Under the pieces are notes generated by a model. That model ran no database searches. It saw only the letters and a program-made list of their open reading frames with translations, and was not told where the DNA came from. This document shows, one piece after another, positions 14,722-21,875 of a DNA stretch of 21,875 bases. The stretch is from JAOZTV01 sp965371805 (GTDB taxonomy: Bacteria; Acidobacteriota; Aminicenantia; UBA2199): NCBI GenBank assembly GCA_965371805.1, contig CBDUZW010000080.1:1-21875 (forward strand), written 5' to 3'. Each line of letters begins with the position of its first letter. Position 1 is the first letter of the stretch. Position numbers and translations under genes: made by a program.

Positions 14722-16581
14722 TTAATTTTTTATATTTACTGGAAGATTTAACATGAAATTACTTCCTTTGCCATATTCACTCTTGACTTCCATGCTTCCA
14801 CCTAATATTGATGCTAGTTTTTTACTTAGATGCAGGCCTAATCCAGTACCTTCATATTTTTTTGTAGAAGACATATCCATCTGTTGAAAAGGTTTGAATA
14901 GTTTAGTCAAATCATCACTTCTTATTCCAATTCCAGTATCGACTACAGATATTCTGAGCCAATCATTGGAAATGATTTTAAAAATAATCTGTACTGAACC
15001 AATTTCTGTAAATTTAATGGCATTTCCAACTAGATTAACTATTATTTGCTTTAATCTTCTTTTATCACTATTGATTAATACAGGTTTATCAGGAATGTTC
15101 ATAAGATTTAATCCTTTCTGCTCAGCAAGTGGTTTCGAAATTTCAATTATTTCCTCTATAAGTTCATTTATTTCAAAATCTTCAATATCCAGATCAATTT
15201 TTCCTGACTCAATCTTAGATATATCCAGAATATCATTAATTAAGCTCAATAGATGATGTGCACTATTTTTCACCATCCCAAGCTGCTTTTTCTGCTCAGA
15301 ATTCATCTCACCGGCCATATCCATTAAAAGTAAACCTGTAAAACCTATAATTGAATTAAGAGGTGTACGTAATTCATGACTCATTGACGCTAGAAACATA
15401 CTTTTTAAATGATCCAGTTCCTTCAGCCTGATATTTGCTTTAGCAAGATCTTTAGTTCTCATTGCAACTTTAATTTCCAGATCATTATGTGCTTTCTGAA
15501 GTTCTTCTTCAGCGATTTTACGTTTAGTTATATCGGATATTGAACCTAACATTCGGTAAGATTTCCCTTGCTTATCGACTAAGGCGATTGACCGGTCATT
15601 TATCCATCTATAGGAACCATCGTTATGTTTTAACCTATATTCAATTGTAAACTGGTCTTTAGGATTAGCCATGTATTCATCAAACTTTTGAATTATCAAA
15701 TCCTTCTCATCCGGATGAAGACGGTTCTCCCATTCATCCTGGGAAATTACATCATCAGGTCTATTAAATCCTAATATTGATCTCCAACGAGGTGAATAAT
15801 ATGCCTTATTTTTCAAAATATCAAAATCCCAAATCCCGGAATTCGATGCTTTAAGCACTAACAAAAATCTTTCTTCCCTTGTTTGAATTTGTTTTAACAT
15901 TTCATTAAAACTTGTGCTGAGTTGGCCAATTTCATCTCTACTTTTTTCTTTAATACGGATAGAATAATCACCCGTTTTTCCTACTTGCTGAGATTTAGTT
16001 ACCAAATTTAAAATTGGGCTTGAAATGTTTTTTTGAAATATGATTGCAAGAATAAATGCAATAATCATTCCTAGAAATAATGCAAAAAGTATAATATATA
16101 TATTATGTAATAAGGATTCTAGACGTTCATGCGTATTTAAACGGAGAAATATGGTACCTAAGAGTTCATCCTCATCAATGATCTTTTTGCTGATAGTTAT
16201 AAAACTTTTAGAAAATTGAATTCCTTCAATACTTATTTTAGGATAGGAATAATCGTTAAAATCAAGTTTGCTATATTTGGCGAATAGCTTGTCACTTTTA
16301 TCGTAAATCCAGGCATTTATAACATCCTTTTGTGAATCTAAGGATGTAAGAATCTTTTTTGCTGCATTGGGGTCAAAAAACCTTAAAGAAGAGATACTAT
16401 TTGAGCTTAATAATTCAACTGTTGATGTGAGTTGTTTTTCAACTAATGTCTGATAATCTCTCCACTCATCATAGATAATATAAATACCTAAAAATAATAA
16501 CACAATAAATGTTGTTAAAAGTTGAATTCCAATCAATTTGGTTTTGATGGAAAAATACTTTAAGTTTTTCATAATCCTCAC
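14722..16581 (-). CDS. Membrane histidine kinase with HAMP and PAS domains
   Basis: A 619-residue kinase. Membrane helix 1 (about 17-37) and helix 2 (about 161-183) enclose a periplasmic sensor of about 120 residues that resembles CHASE8-type domains (SISSLRFFDPNAAKKILTSL). A HAMP domain (184-232), a PAS domain with PAC tail (about 236-355) and a coiled coil follow. HisKA has H402 in SMSHELRTPLNS, and the HATPase has N520, D548 (VVDTGIG) and GTGLGL (578-583), so the core is complete. The frame opens with GTG at 16581, overlapping the TGA of the YfiR-like gene (GTGA), so translation is coupled; an in-frame ATG at 16572 is an alternative. The genetic link suggests that the YfiR-like protein feeds the periplasmic sensor. 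Confidence 0.94.
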   Translation of the reverse strand: MRIMKNLKYFSIKTKLIGIQLLTTFIVLLFLGIYIIYDEWRDYQTLVEKQLTSTVELLSSNSISSLRFFDPNAAKKILTSLDSQKDVINAWIYDKSDKLFAKYSKLDFNDYSYPKISIEGIQFSKSFITISKKIIDEDELLGTIFLRLNTHERLESLLHNIYIILFALFLGMIIAFILAIIFQKNISSPILNLVTKSQQVGKTGDYSIRIKEKSRDEIGQLSTSFNEMLKQIQTREERFLLVLKASNSGIWDFDILKNKAYYSPRWRSILGFNRPDDVISQDEWENRLHPDEKDLIIQKFDEYMANPKDQFTIEYRLKHNDGSYRWINDRSIALVDKQGKSYRMLGSISDITKRKIAEEELQKAHNDLEIKVAMRTKDLAKANIRLKELDHLKSMFLASMSHELRTPLNSIIGFTGLLLMDMAGEMNSEQKKQLGMVKNSAHHLLSLINDILDISKIESGKIDLDIEDFEINELIEEIIEISKPLAEQKGLNLMNIPDKPVLINSDKRRLKQIIVNLVGNAIKFTEIGSVQIIFKIISNDWLRISVVDTGIGIRSDDLTKLFKPFQQMDMSSTKKYEGTGLGLHLSKKLASILGGSMEVKSEYGKGSNFMLNLPVNIKN

Positions 16582-17123
16582 TTTTTTTCTTTCACAAATA
16601 AAGCAAGTTTTAAAAGTTGCGAACTTGCTTTTAATCCAGCCTGATGTAAAGCTATCAAATTCATTTCAAACCTTATTTTCCCATTAACTAATAAAAAATT
16701 GATCATACCTCCGTCATAAGAAAAATTTTTAATTTCTCCAATAGTAAGGATGTTTTTGCCTTTAATTTGCAGTAATGTATTTGAAACAGTCTCTTCTACC
16801 TGGGATGAAATAAAAAGGATATGACATTTTTTCAAATTTTTTATATCTGAAAAATGCTTTATTAAGATTTTTCGCCCTTTTACCATTTTTTTTTTTGATA
16901 TAGTTTGTAAAGTGGATAATATATTGCTATCGCCATAAATACCTATTATAAAAGAGTCAGAACTATTGTCATCCGACCATTCAATATACTTAGTGAAGTT
17001 ATAAATGAAAACTGCTTTGATTTTGTCATTTTGAGAGATCTTATCAGCGTAAACAGTTAAGGTGCAATTGTATAAAAACAAAATTACCAGAATAGTTTGA
17101 ATGATTTTTTTTATTATTATCAT
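16578..17123 (-). CDS. YfiR-like periplasmic protein (DUF4154)
   Basis: A 181-residue protein with a signal peptide (residues 1-26, cleavage after VYA) and the DUF4154/YfiR fold pattern: IKAVFIYNFTKYIEWSDD near the start, FIIGIYGDS, GRKILIKHF, CHILFISSQ and a C-terminal MINFLLVNGKIRFEMNLIAL. In Pseudomonas, YfiR sits in the periplasm and holds the diguanylate cyclase YfiN inactive. Here no YfiN is adjacent; the next gene is a membrane histidine kinase, so the partner is probably its periplasmic domain. It begins 6 bases after the TonB receptor stop and overlaps the kinase start. No Shine-Dalgarno site is visible, in line with coupled translation. Confidence 0.9.
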   Translation of the reverse strand: MIIIKKIIQTILVILFLYNCTLTVYADKISQNDKIKAVFIYNFTKYIEWSDDNSSDSFIIGIYGDSNILSTLQTISKKKMVKGRKILIKHFSDIKNLKKCHILFISSQVEETVSNTLLQIKGKNILTIGEIKNFSYDGGMINFLLVNGKIRFEMNLIALHQAGLKASSQLLKLALFVKEKK

Positions 17124-17129
17124 TTGTTT

Positions 17130-19112
17130 TTAAAATTTAAATTCCATTTTTAATAGAATTGTTCTTTGAGGTTGACGGTATCGTTCTACTGTACTTCGGT
17201 TTGATGTATGATAATACTCTGCATTAAGAAGATTTCTGATTATAAAATAGAAATTGAATTTGCAAACATCTAATAAAGATAATGTTGAATGGAGAATTAT
17301 TGACTCCTTTATATGGTTGGTTCCAGTTGATGTAATTAATTGCGGATTTATTCTTTTACCAAGATAATTACCTCTAATATTAAGTTTTATATTCTTTTTT
17401 ATAAAATAGGAAAATCCGGCATTTGCTGAATGTTTTGCGATTTCTGGGATTTCATCTCTATTTTCGTCATATGAATTATTATATGTATAGTTAAAATATA
17501 ACTTTGTGCTTTTCGTATGGTATTCAATTGTGGTCTCCACACCTTTAGTATAAAGATGACCTTTATTTATCCAGCGCCAGTCAAAATCTATATTTTCCCT
17601 GGATAAACGTTCATTAAGCGTATTTTTATAAAGAGATAATGATAGTTGGATTTTATCTGAAATATTATAAGAGGTATTAAACTCAATGGATCTCATCTCT
17701 TCTGGTTTTAAATTTAGATTTCCAATACCGCTATAATAATCCCATGGTTTTGGTGCACGGAATGCTTCCATATAAAGCAATTTTGCTGATATGTTTTTTT
17801 GATTATAAACGAGTCCAAATTGTGGTGTTAATATTTTGCCATAAACACTACTCTTATCATAGCGGGCTCCAGCTGTTAAATTTATGGATTTGAATATAAA
17901 ATATTGTGCTTGTATGTAAATACTATAAAGCGTATTTGTCTCTTTAGGAGGAGACAATGGATGAGGAGGTTTCTCATCGGGAGAATTACTATATGTCTTT
18001 GAATAACCGCTTGCTAATCGTTCACTTTCATATACGATTCCACCTGTAATTTTTATTTGATTAGAAGGATTATAGTGTAAAAAAGTTTCAAATCCAATTA
18101 AGTCATTAGGACGATAATAACCAATTTGACTTGTCTCATTTATGATTTGAATGGAATTATTTAAAACTGTTGCATCACGAAAGTACATTTTTAAAGAAAA
18201 TAGCCATTTTTTTGAAAACTTATAATTATATTTTAAATAGGTATTAATAAATCTTATATTCCATAAGGTACCTCTATCATTATATTCAGTCCCGATAGAT
18301 TTATAATAGGTAGATGCAGATGTTTGTTTATTTAAAAAATCTACACCTAATCTTAAGTTTTTATAGTTTAGCTTTAGATTTAAGGAAAAATCATTTTCAA
18401 AATTCTCCATATTTTCAGACCAGTTTTGATCGCCTTTGTCTCCTCGAAGGTCTGCTTTTTCTGATGTTTTATACATTGCAGACAGGCGTAATCCAAAATC
18501 GTGTTGTTTACTATAAAAACCATAACCTGTGTTTATTGATCGTGTGTCAAATGACCCGGAAAGATAACTAACATTCAAACCTTGATTATCATTTGCCTTT
18601 TTTGTAATTATATTTATAATGCCTGATATTGCGTTTGTACCATATAAAACGGATGCAGGTCCATAAACCACTTCTATCCGATCTACTTCAGAGAGATTAT
18701 ATTGTCCTCCTCCATAAAATCCACCGGAGTTAAGTTCATTAATTTGAATTCCATCAATCAATACTAGAATTAAATTATTCTGATTTGGAACTCCTCGTAA
18801 AAAAACATAACTATTCAAACCAAGAATATTACGAAATTGAAATCCGGGAAGATCTGCTAATACATCCTCTAAAGTAAAATACCCATTGGATTTTATTGTA
18901 CTGGCTGAGATTACTCTCACTGTTGCAGGAACCTCACTTATTTTCTGCATTATCTTAGATGCAGACACAATCTCAATATCAAGTAGTTCTGTTATATCTA
19001 ATTCTAACAATTCATCCAGATTTTTTTCTTGAGCATGAAGGCCTGATGAAATTAAAATCATACATGCTATTAAGAAGAGAAAAGATGGTTTTGATGTTTT
19101 TAAATATTTCAT
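17130..19112 (-). CDS. TonB-dependent outer-membrane receptor
   Basis: A 660-residue outer-membrane protein. It has a signal peptide (cleavage after LHA, about residue 27), then a short region rich in L, D and E. The plug domain (about 55-175) shows VPATVRVISASTI, LADLPGFQFR, LRGVPNQ, YGPASVLYGTNAISG and INIITKK. A beta-barrel of alternating polar and nonpolar segments ends in KMEFKF with a terminal phenylalanine, as barrel-assembly substrates do. The length is normal for the smaller receptors. The ligand is not evident. It is the first gene of an operon with a YfiR-like protein and kinases, a pairing seen in other Gram-negative genomes, suggesting that it serves signalling as much as uptake. 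Confidence 0.95.
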   Translation of the reverse strand: MKYLKTSKPSFLFLIACMILISSGLHAQEKNLDELLELDITELLDIEIVSASKIMQKISEVPATVRVISASTIKSNGYFTLEDVLADLPGFQFRNILGLNSYVFLRGVPNQNNLILVLIDGIQINELNSGGFYGGGQYNLSEVDRIEVVYGPASVLYGTNAISGIINIITKKANDNQGLNVSYLSGSFDTRSINTGYGFYSKQHDFGLRLSAMYKTSEKADLRGDKGDQNWSENMENFENDFSLNLKLNYKNLRLGVDFLNKQTSASTYYKSIGTEYNDRGTLWNIRFINTYLKYNYKFSKKWLFSLKMYFRDATVLNNSIQIINETSQIGYYRPNDLIGFETFLHYNPSNQIKITGGIVYESERLASGYSKTYSNSPDEKPPHPLSPPKETNTLYSIYIQAQYFIFKSINLTAGARYDKSSVYGKILTPQFGLVYNQKNISAKLLYMEAFRAPKPWDYYSGIGNLNLKPEEMRSIEFNTSYNISDKIQLSLSLYKNTLNERLSRENIDFDWRWINKGHLYTKGVETTIEYHTKSTKLYFNYTYNNSYDENRDEIPEIAKHSANAGFSYFIKKNIKLNIRGNYLGKRINPQLITSTGTNHIKESIILHSTLSLLDVCKFNFYFIIRNLLNAEYYHTSNRSTVERYRQPQRTILLKMEFKF

Positions 19113-19168
19113 ATCAATTATCCTTCTAATAAATTAATAAATATTTTTAAAAACTTTTTACATCGATC

Positions 19169-19191
19169 TAGTGAAACTATAACTATCACTA
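19169..19191. promoter_or_regulatory. Palindrome at the transcription start of the receptor operon (operator candidate)
   Basis: TAGTGA (19169-19174) and TCACTA (19186-19191) form perfect inverted half-sites around an 11-base centre that contains AACTAT twice. The palindrome lies a few bases downstream of the -10 box, covering the expected start of transcription, a classic repressor position. It could also form an RNA hairpin at the 5' end of the message. No DNA-binding regulator is encoded in the window. Confidence 0.45.
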
Positions 19192-19196
19192 AAATT

Positions 19197-19225
19197 ATTA
19201 TATTTAATTAAAAATAAAATGTCAA
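19197..19225 (-). promoter_or_regulatory. Consensus sigma-70-type promoter of the TonB receptor operon
   Basis: On the minus strand, TTGACA (19225-19220) and TATAAT (19202-19197) are exactly 17 bases apart. Both hexamers match the consensus perfectly, even allowing for the AT-rich background. It predicts a leader of about 80 bases before the receptor ATG at 19112, and a strong basal promoter that would need repression. Confidence 0.7.
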
Positions 19226-19253
19226 ACAATTTTTGTCAGATTGTATATGGTGC

Positions 19254-19282
19254 TTGTTTTTTTTTGTTTAATTTGTTAATAT
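19254..19282 (+). promoter_or_regulatory. Possible promoter of the DUF547 gene
   Basis: TTGTTT (19254-19259) and TAATAT (19277-19282) are 17 bases apart, about 30 bases before the start codon. The region is very T-rich, so this is only a fair match. Confidence 0.35.
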
Positions 19283-19314
19283 ATTTACTACTACAATATA
19301 GGAGATGAGTTTGT

Positions 19315-20088
19315 ATGGATAACAAATTATCACGATCTAACTGGAAAATAACTATGTCTTTTGGTTTTGTATTATTGCTAGGTTTTTTAACTATGTCACA
19401 ATATGCAAATATACATGATACCTGGGATAAATTGTTGAAGAAACATGTATTGAGCGGTAAAGTGGACTATCAAGGTTTTAAAGCTGATCTGGGTAAATTT
19501 AACACTTATTTGAAGGAACTGAGTAAAGCTGACATTTCAAATTATTCACAAAAAAAAAAGCTGGCATTCTGGATAAATGCGTATAATGCTTATATGATAA
19601 AATTGATCCTCAATAATTATCCCCTTAAAAGTATTCTTGATATAAGCCAACCATGGAAACAAAAGATCTGTAAAGTTGCGGGTAAAGTAGTGGATTTTGA
19701 TTTTATCAGACATAAGATACTGCGTATAGAACACCAGGAACCCCGGATTCATTTTGCTATAGTAAATGCCAGTATTGGGAGTCCTGATTTGCAGCCATTT
19801 GCATTTAGAGCAAATATGATAGATGCGCAATTAGGGTATGCAGCAAAAAGATTTTTTGGTTCTGAAAAATATTTTAAAGTCCTTGAAAATGAGGAGGATG
19901 GCTGTTATATATATATCCATATCAATAATCTTTTTAAATGGTTTGACGATGATTTTGGATCAAACAAAAAAGAAAGAGTTGCATTTATATTTCCTTATAC
20001 CGAAGGAGAAAATCAAAGACTCATTGAAAAATCAGAGACTATAAAAATTATATACAAAGAATATGATTGGAACCTGAACGATAAATAA
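19315..20088 (+). CDS. DUF547-family exported protein lacking the usual cysteines
   Basis: A 257-residue protein with one N-terminal hydrophobic helix (about 10-27), so anchored or secreted. The rest matches DUF547: KLAFWINAYNAYMIKLILNN, YPLKSI, the segment IHFAIVNASIGSPDL, AQLGYAAKRFF and LFKWFDDDFG. In most members the central motif reads CASxxCPPL; here N151 and S156 stand in place of both cysteines, so any thiol chemistry would be lost. The biochemical role of the family in bacteria is not established. The start is clear: AGGAGATGAG ends about 5 bases before ATG at 19315. It is divergent from the TonB receptor operon. Confidence 0.88.
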   Translation: MDNKLSRSNWKITMSFGFVLLLGFLTMSQYANIHDTWDKLLKKHVLSGKVDYQGFKADLGKFNTYLKELSKADISNYSQKKKLAFWINAYNAYMIKLILNNYPLKSILDISQPWKQKICKVAGKVVDFDFIRHKILRIEHQEPRIHFAIVNASIGSPDLQPFAFRANMIDAQLGYAAKRFFGSEKYFKVLENEEDGCYIYIHINNLFKWFDDDFGSNKKERVAFIFPYTEGENQRLIEKSETIKIIYKEYDWNLNDK

Positions 20089-20259
20089 GTAAGTTATATG
20101 GTTAATCTACCACACTAAAGTTAAACCTTTCTTTGCCGATACCAAAATTAAAAAATTGGATTTGAAGTGGAAATCCTGATATGATAATCTTTATATTAAA
20201 TTGGTGGTGTTCATAAAATTTCAGTTTAAGATAAATTATTTATAAATAGGAGATAATGA

Positions 20260-20481
20260 ATGAAAAATGATTTTAATTTAAGAAGAGCTATGATAAGTTT
20301 TATTATGTTGATAATTGTTGCCTCAATGTATTTTGGAACTGATAAAGAGCTGCCCTTGAAATTTAGTGATGCCGCTTTCTGGCAGATTTTTGTTTCTGGT
20401 ATTCTAGTTGGAAATATTATTTCAAGTTTCATTACATACTCCAGAGAAAAAAAACAAAAAAATAATATAATTAAAGAGTAA
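20260..20481 (+). CDS. Small membrane protein of unknown function
   Basis: 73 residues with two hydrophobic helices (about 10-25 and 40-58), a basic N terminus (KNDFNLRRA) and a basic tail (SREKKQKNN). AGGAG about 8 bases before the ATG supports translation. I do not recognise it. It is 171 bp downstream of the DUF547 gene, a stretch in which I saw no clear promoter, terminator or RNA, and 26 bp from the end of the convergent beta-lactamase-like gene. The positive-inside rule places both ends in the cytoplasm. Confidence 0.65.
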   Translation: MKNDFNLRRAMISFIMLIIVASMYFGTDKELPLKFSDAAFWQIFVSGILVGNIISSFITYSREKKQKNNIIKE

Positions 20482-20507
20482 TCTCTCAAGTATATAAAAA
20501 ATAAAAA

Positions 20508-21263
20508 TTAGTTTTTTCTTTTATACTCTTTTACCAGGTCAATTGTATGAGTTAATAGTTCAGGTCCTCCAAATTTCCCATGTCCGGGAATGACTGTTTT
20601 TATGTTCTTATAGTTATCTGTTATTTTTTTAATTGTGGGGATCCATTCATTAACCCTTGCATCTTTTGTGTTTCTAAGTTTTTCTGAATTTAATGATTTA
20701 ATGAGGCATCCACCAAAAAGAATCCTTTTGTCCGCTATCCAGACAGTAATATTGTCGAATGTATGTCCGCCTCCAAAAAACCTGCATATTATTTTCTCAC
20801 CATTAAGATCAATTTTATATGAGTCTTTAAATGTATTAGAGGGGAGGGGTAAATTTAATTCTTTACATTTTTCATAAGTAAGTATATTAGCAATTGATTC
20901 AATTTTTCTATTTTTAATATATTCCAATCCTCCTAAACAATCATCGTGAAAATGTCCAATTATTAATTTAACCACCTTAACCTGCATTTTTTTTTCGATA
21001 TAGTTTACTAATATCTCAGTATCTTCATTCTTTACTGGTGTATCAATTAATATTGCCTCTCCCTTTTTAATGATAATTAAACCATTTGATGGATATCTTC
21101 CAAATTTTTTACTGTCTGTCCATGAAATGTGTACATAAATTGAATCCTGAATTTGGATTAGCTGAATATTTTTATTGATATTAATGTTTTTTCTGGTCCC
21201 GGAATTTAGTACAGTCAGGCATATTAGTACCAAAATAGAAAATATAATTAGTTTTTTGTGCAT
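20508..21263 (-). CDS. Subclass B1 metallo-beta-lactamase homologue
   Basis: A 251-residue exported protein (hydrophobic signal segment about 4-20) with the metallo-beta-lactamase fold. All zinc ligands of subclass B1 enzymes are present: H104, H106 and D108 in HFHDDCLGGL, H167 in GGGHTFDNITVW, C186 in LFGGCLIKS and H228 in IPGHGK. K189 is the lysine that binds the substrate carboxylate in B1 enzymes. The stretch from GGCLIKS through ARVNEWIPTI to LLTHTIDLVK resembles Bacillus cereus BcII closely. Length is normal. Hydrolysis of beta-lactams is therefore plausible but unproven; distant homologues can have other substrates. GGAG lies about 6 bases before ATG. It is chromosomal in style, with no mobile element directly beside it, and shares base composition with its neighbours. 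Confidence 0.88.
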   Translation of the reverse strand: MHKKLIIFSILVLICLTVLNSGTRKNININKNIQLIQIQDSIYVHISWTDSKKFGRYPSNGLIIIKKGEAILIDTPVKNEDTEILVNYIEKKMQVKVVKLIIGHFHDDCLGGLEYIKNRKIESIANILTYEKCKELNLPLPSNTFKDSYKIDLNGEKIICRFFGGGHTFDNITVWIADKRILFGGCLIKSLNSEKLRNTKDARVNEWIPTIKKITDNYKNIKTVIPGHGKFGGPELLTHTIDLVKEYKRKN

Positions 21264-21367
21264 TTCATCTCCAATAAGCCAAATCTTACCATATTTAAGT
21301 TAGGAAGTAAGCATAATAGATTTCTATTTTATGGTAGAATAAAATTCTTAAAATATTGAGGTGAATT

Positions 21368-21676
21368 ATGCAAAATATTATTGCACAGGTTAAAGTAGTT
21401 CCACTGGGAACAGAGACTACATCTTTAAGTAGTTATGTTGCAGGAGTAGAAAAAATTCTTTTAAATTATCCTGATTTAAAATCCATGCTTACTCCTATGT
21501 CAACTATTATTGAAGGAGATATAGATCAAATTTTTAAAGTGGTCAGAGAAATGCATGAATCTCCTTTTCTTCAGGGAGCTAAAAGGGTAACAACTCAGAT
21601 GTCTATTGATGACAGAAGAGATAAATCTGCAAGTATGCAGGGTAAAATAGATTCAGTAAAAGAAAAAATGAAATAA
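21368..21676 (+). CDS. MTH1187/YkoF-type thiamine-binding protein
   Basis: A 102-residue cytoplasmic protein of the MTH1187 family (UPF0045): VKVVPLGTETTSLSSYVAG near the start, PMSTIIEGDIDQIFKVVREM in the middle and KRVTTQMSIDDRRDK before a charged tail. These small ferredoxin-like proteins bind thiamine or its hydroxymethylpyrimidine part in related YkoF proteins. GAGGTG lies about 5 bases before ATG. No thiamine riboswitch and no transporter genes are next to it, so its partner genes, if any, lie elsewhere. Confidence 0.9.
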   Translation: MQNIIAQVKVVPLGTETTSLSSYVAGVEKILLNYPDLKSMLTPMSTIIEGDIDQIFKVVREMHESPFLQGAKRVTTQMSIDDRRDKSASMQGKIDSVKEKMK

Positions 21677-21750
21677 AACTACTGGCTAAGTTTTAATGAC
21701 TTATGGCAATTATTTTAATTATCCTAAAATAAACCTATTGCAAATGAACC

Positions 21751-21875
21751 GGGCTCTTTTTTTAAAAATTGGGGTTCTCGGCCAAAAACTATGGGTAGCA
21801 AAATTGATGCCATTTAAAAATCCCATTTAAGATAATTCATAAGATAGCCAGTTTTTTGTAAAGTTTTCATTCTAA
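21751..21875. mobile_element. Possible end of an insertion sequence (ISL3-like), cut by the window edge
   Basis: From 21751 the sequence GGGCTCTTTTTTTAAAAATT followed by GGGGTTCTCGGCC resembles ends of ISL3-family elements, which often begin GGCTCTT and carry a GGGTT block. A minus-strand frame, open from the window edge, ends at a TAA at 21816-21814 (MKTLQKTGYLMNYLKWDF), about 60 bases inside the proposed terminus, as a transposase 3' end would. The other terminus and the rest of the frame are outside the window, so this rests on weak pattern memory. Nothing else was seen in 21677-21750. Confidence 0.28.

Noticed and set aside
21264..21367. Thiamine (TPP) riboswitch before the thiamine-binding gene
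   Set aside because: The conserved CTGAGA and ACCTGA blocks are absent in these 104 bases, and no well-spaced promoter could be chosen.

Overview
The window looks like a piece of an AT-rich chromosome from a Gram-negative, signal-rich bacterium. The Gram-negative call rests on a TonB-dependent receptor that ends in phenylalanine and on a periplasmic YfiR-like protein. There is no rRNA or other marker gene, so the phylum cannot be fixed. The style (two-component propeller sensor, TonB receptor with YfiR and histidine kinase) fits an FCB-group, Ignavibacteria/Cloacimonadota-like or spirochaete-like lineage, but that is only inference.

Layout. (1) 1-53 is the 3' end of a group II intron. It is followed by a 940-residue exported propeller sensor (116-2938) that has 14 blades and a Y_Y_Y domain but no kinase. 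(2) 2939-3500 and 9107-9191 are a gene graveyard: the last 30 codons of a GGDEF protein (minus strand) and the C-terminal part of an APC-family permease (plus strand). (3) The permease remnant is cut by a 5,606-bp IS66-family element at 3501-9106. Its ends are GTAAGCG...CGCTTAC and it is flanked by the 8-bp duplication GGTTGAAT. It carries tnpA, tnpB and tnpC plus a large passenger gene (3608-6493) for a membrane-anchored helical-repeat protein with cysteine clusters. Joining the two flanks restores the permease reading frame, which proves the boundaries. (4) 9212-12254 holds a REC/HD-GYP response regulator, a divergent REC-Hpt protein preceded by a coupled leader ORF, and mntP. (5) 12290-19112 is a five-gene minus-strand operon: TonB receptor, YfiR-like protein, membrane histidine kinase, single-domain response regulator and hybrid kinase. 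It has a perfect consensus promoter and a palindrome at the expected transcription start. (6) 19315-21676 holds a DUF547 protein without the usual cysteines, a small membrane protein, a class B1 metallo-beta-lactamase homologue with all zinc ligands, and an MTH1187/YkoF-type thiamine-binding protein. The last 120 bases may be the end of another insertion sequence.

How they may work together. The operon in (5) could sense an outer-membrane or periplasmic signal and pass phosphate through the single-domain regulator and the Hpt protein to the HD-GYP phosphodiesterase, lowering cyclic di-GMP. None of the regulators here has a DNA-binding domain. The most novel item is the passenger gene of the IS66 element, whose function I do not recognise.
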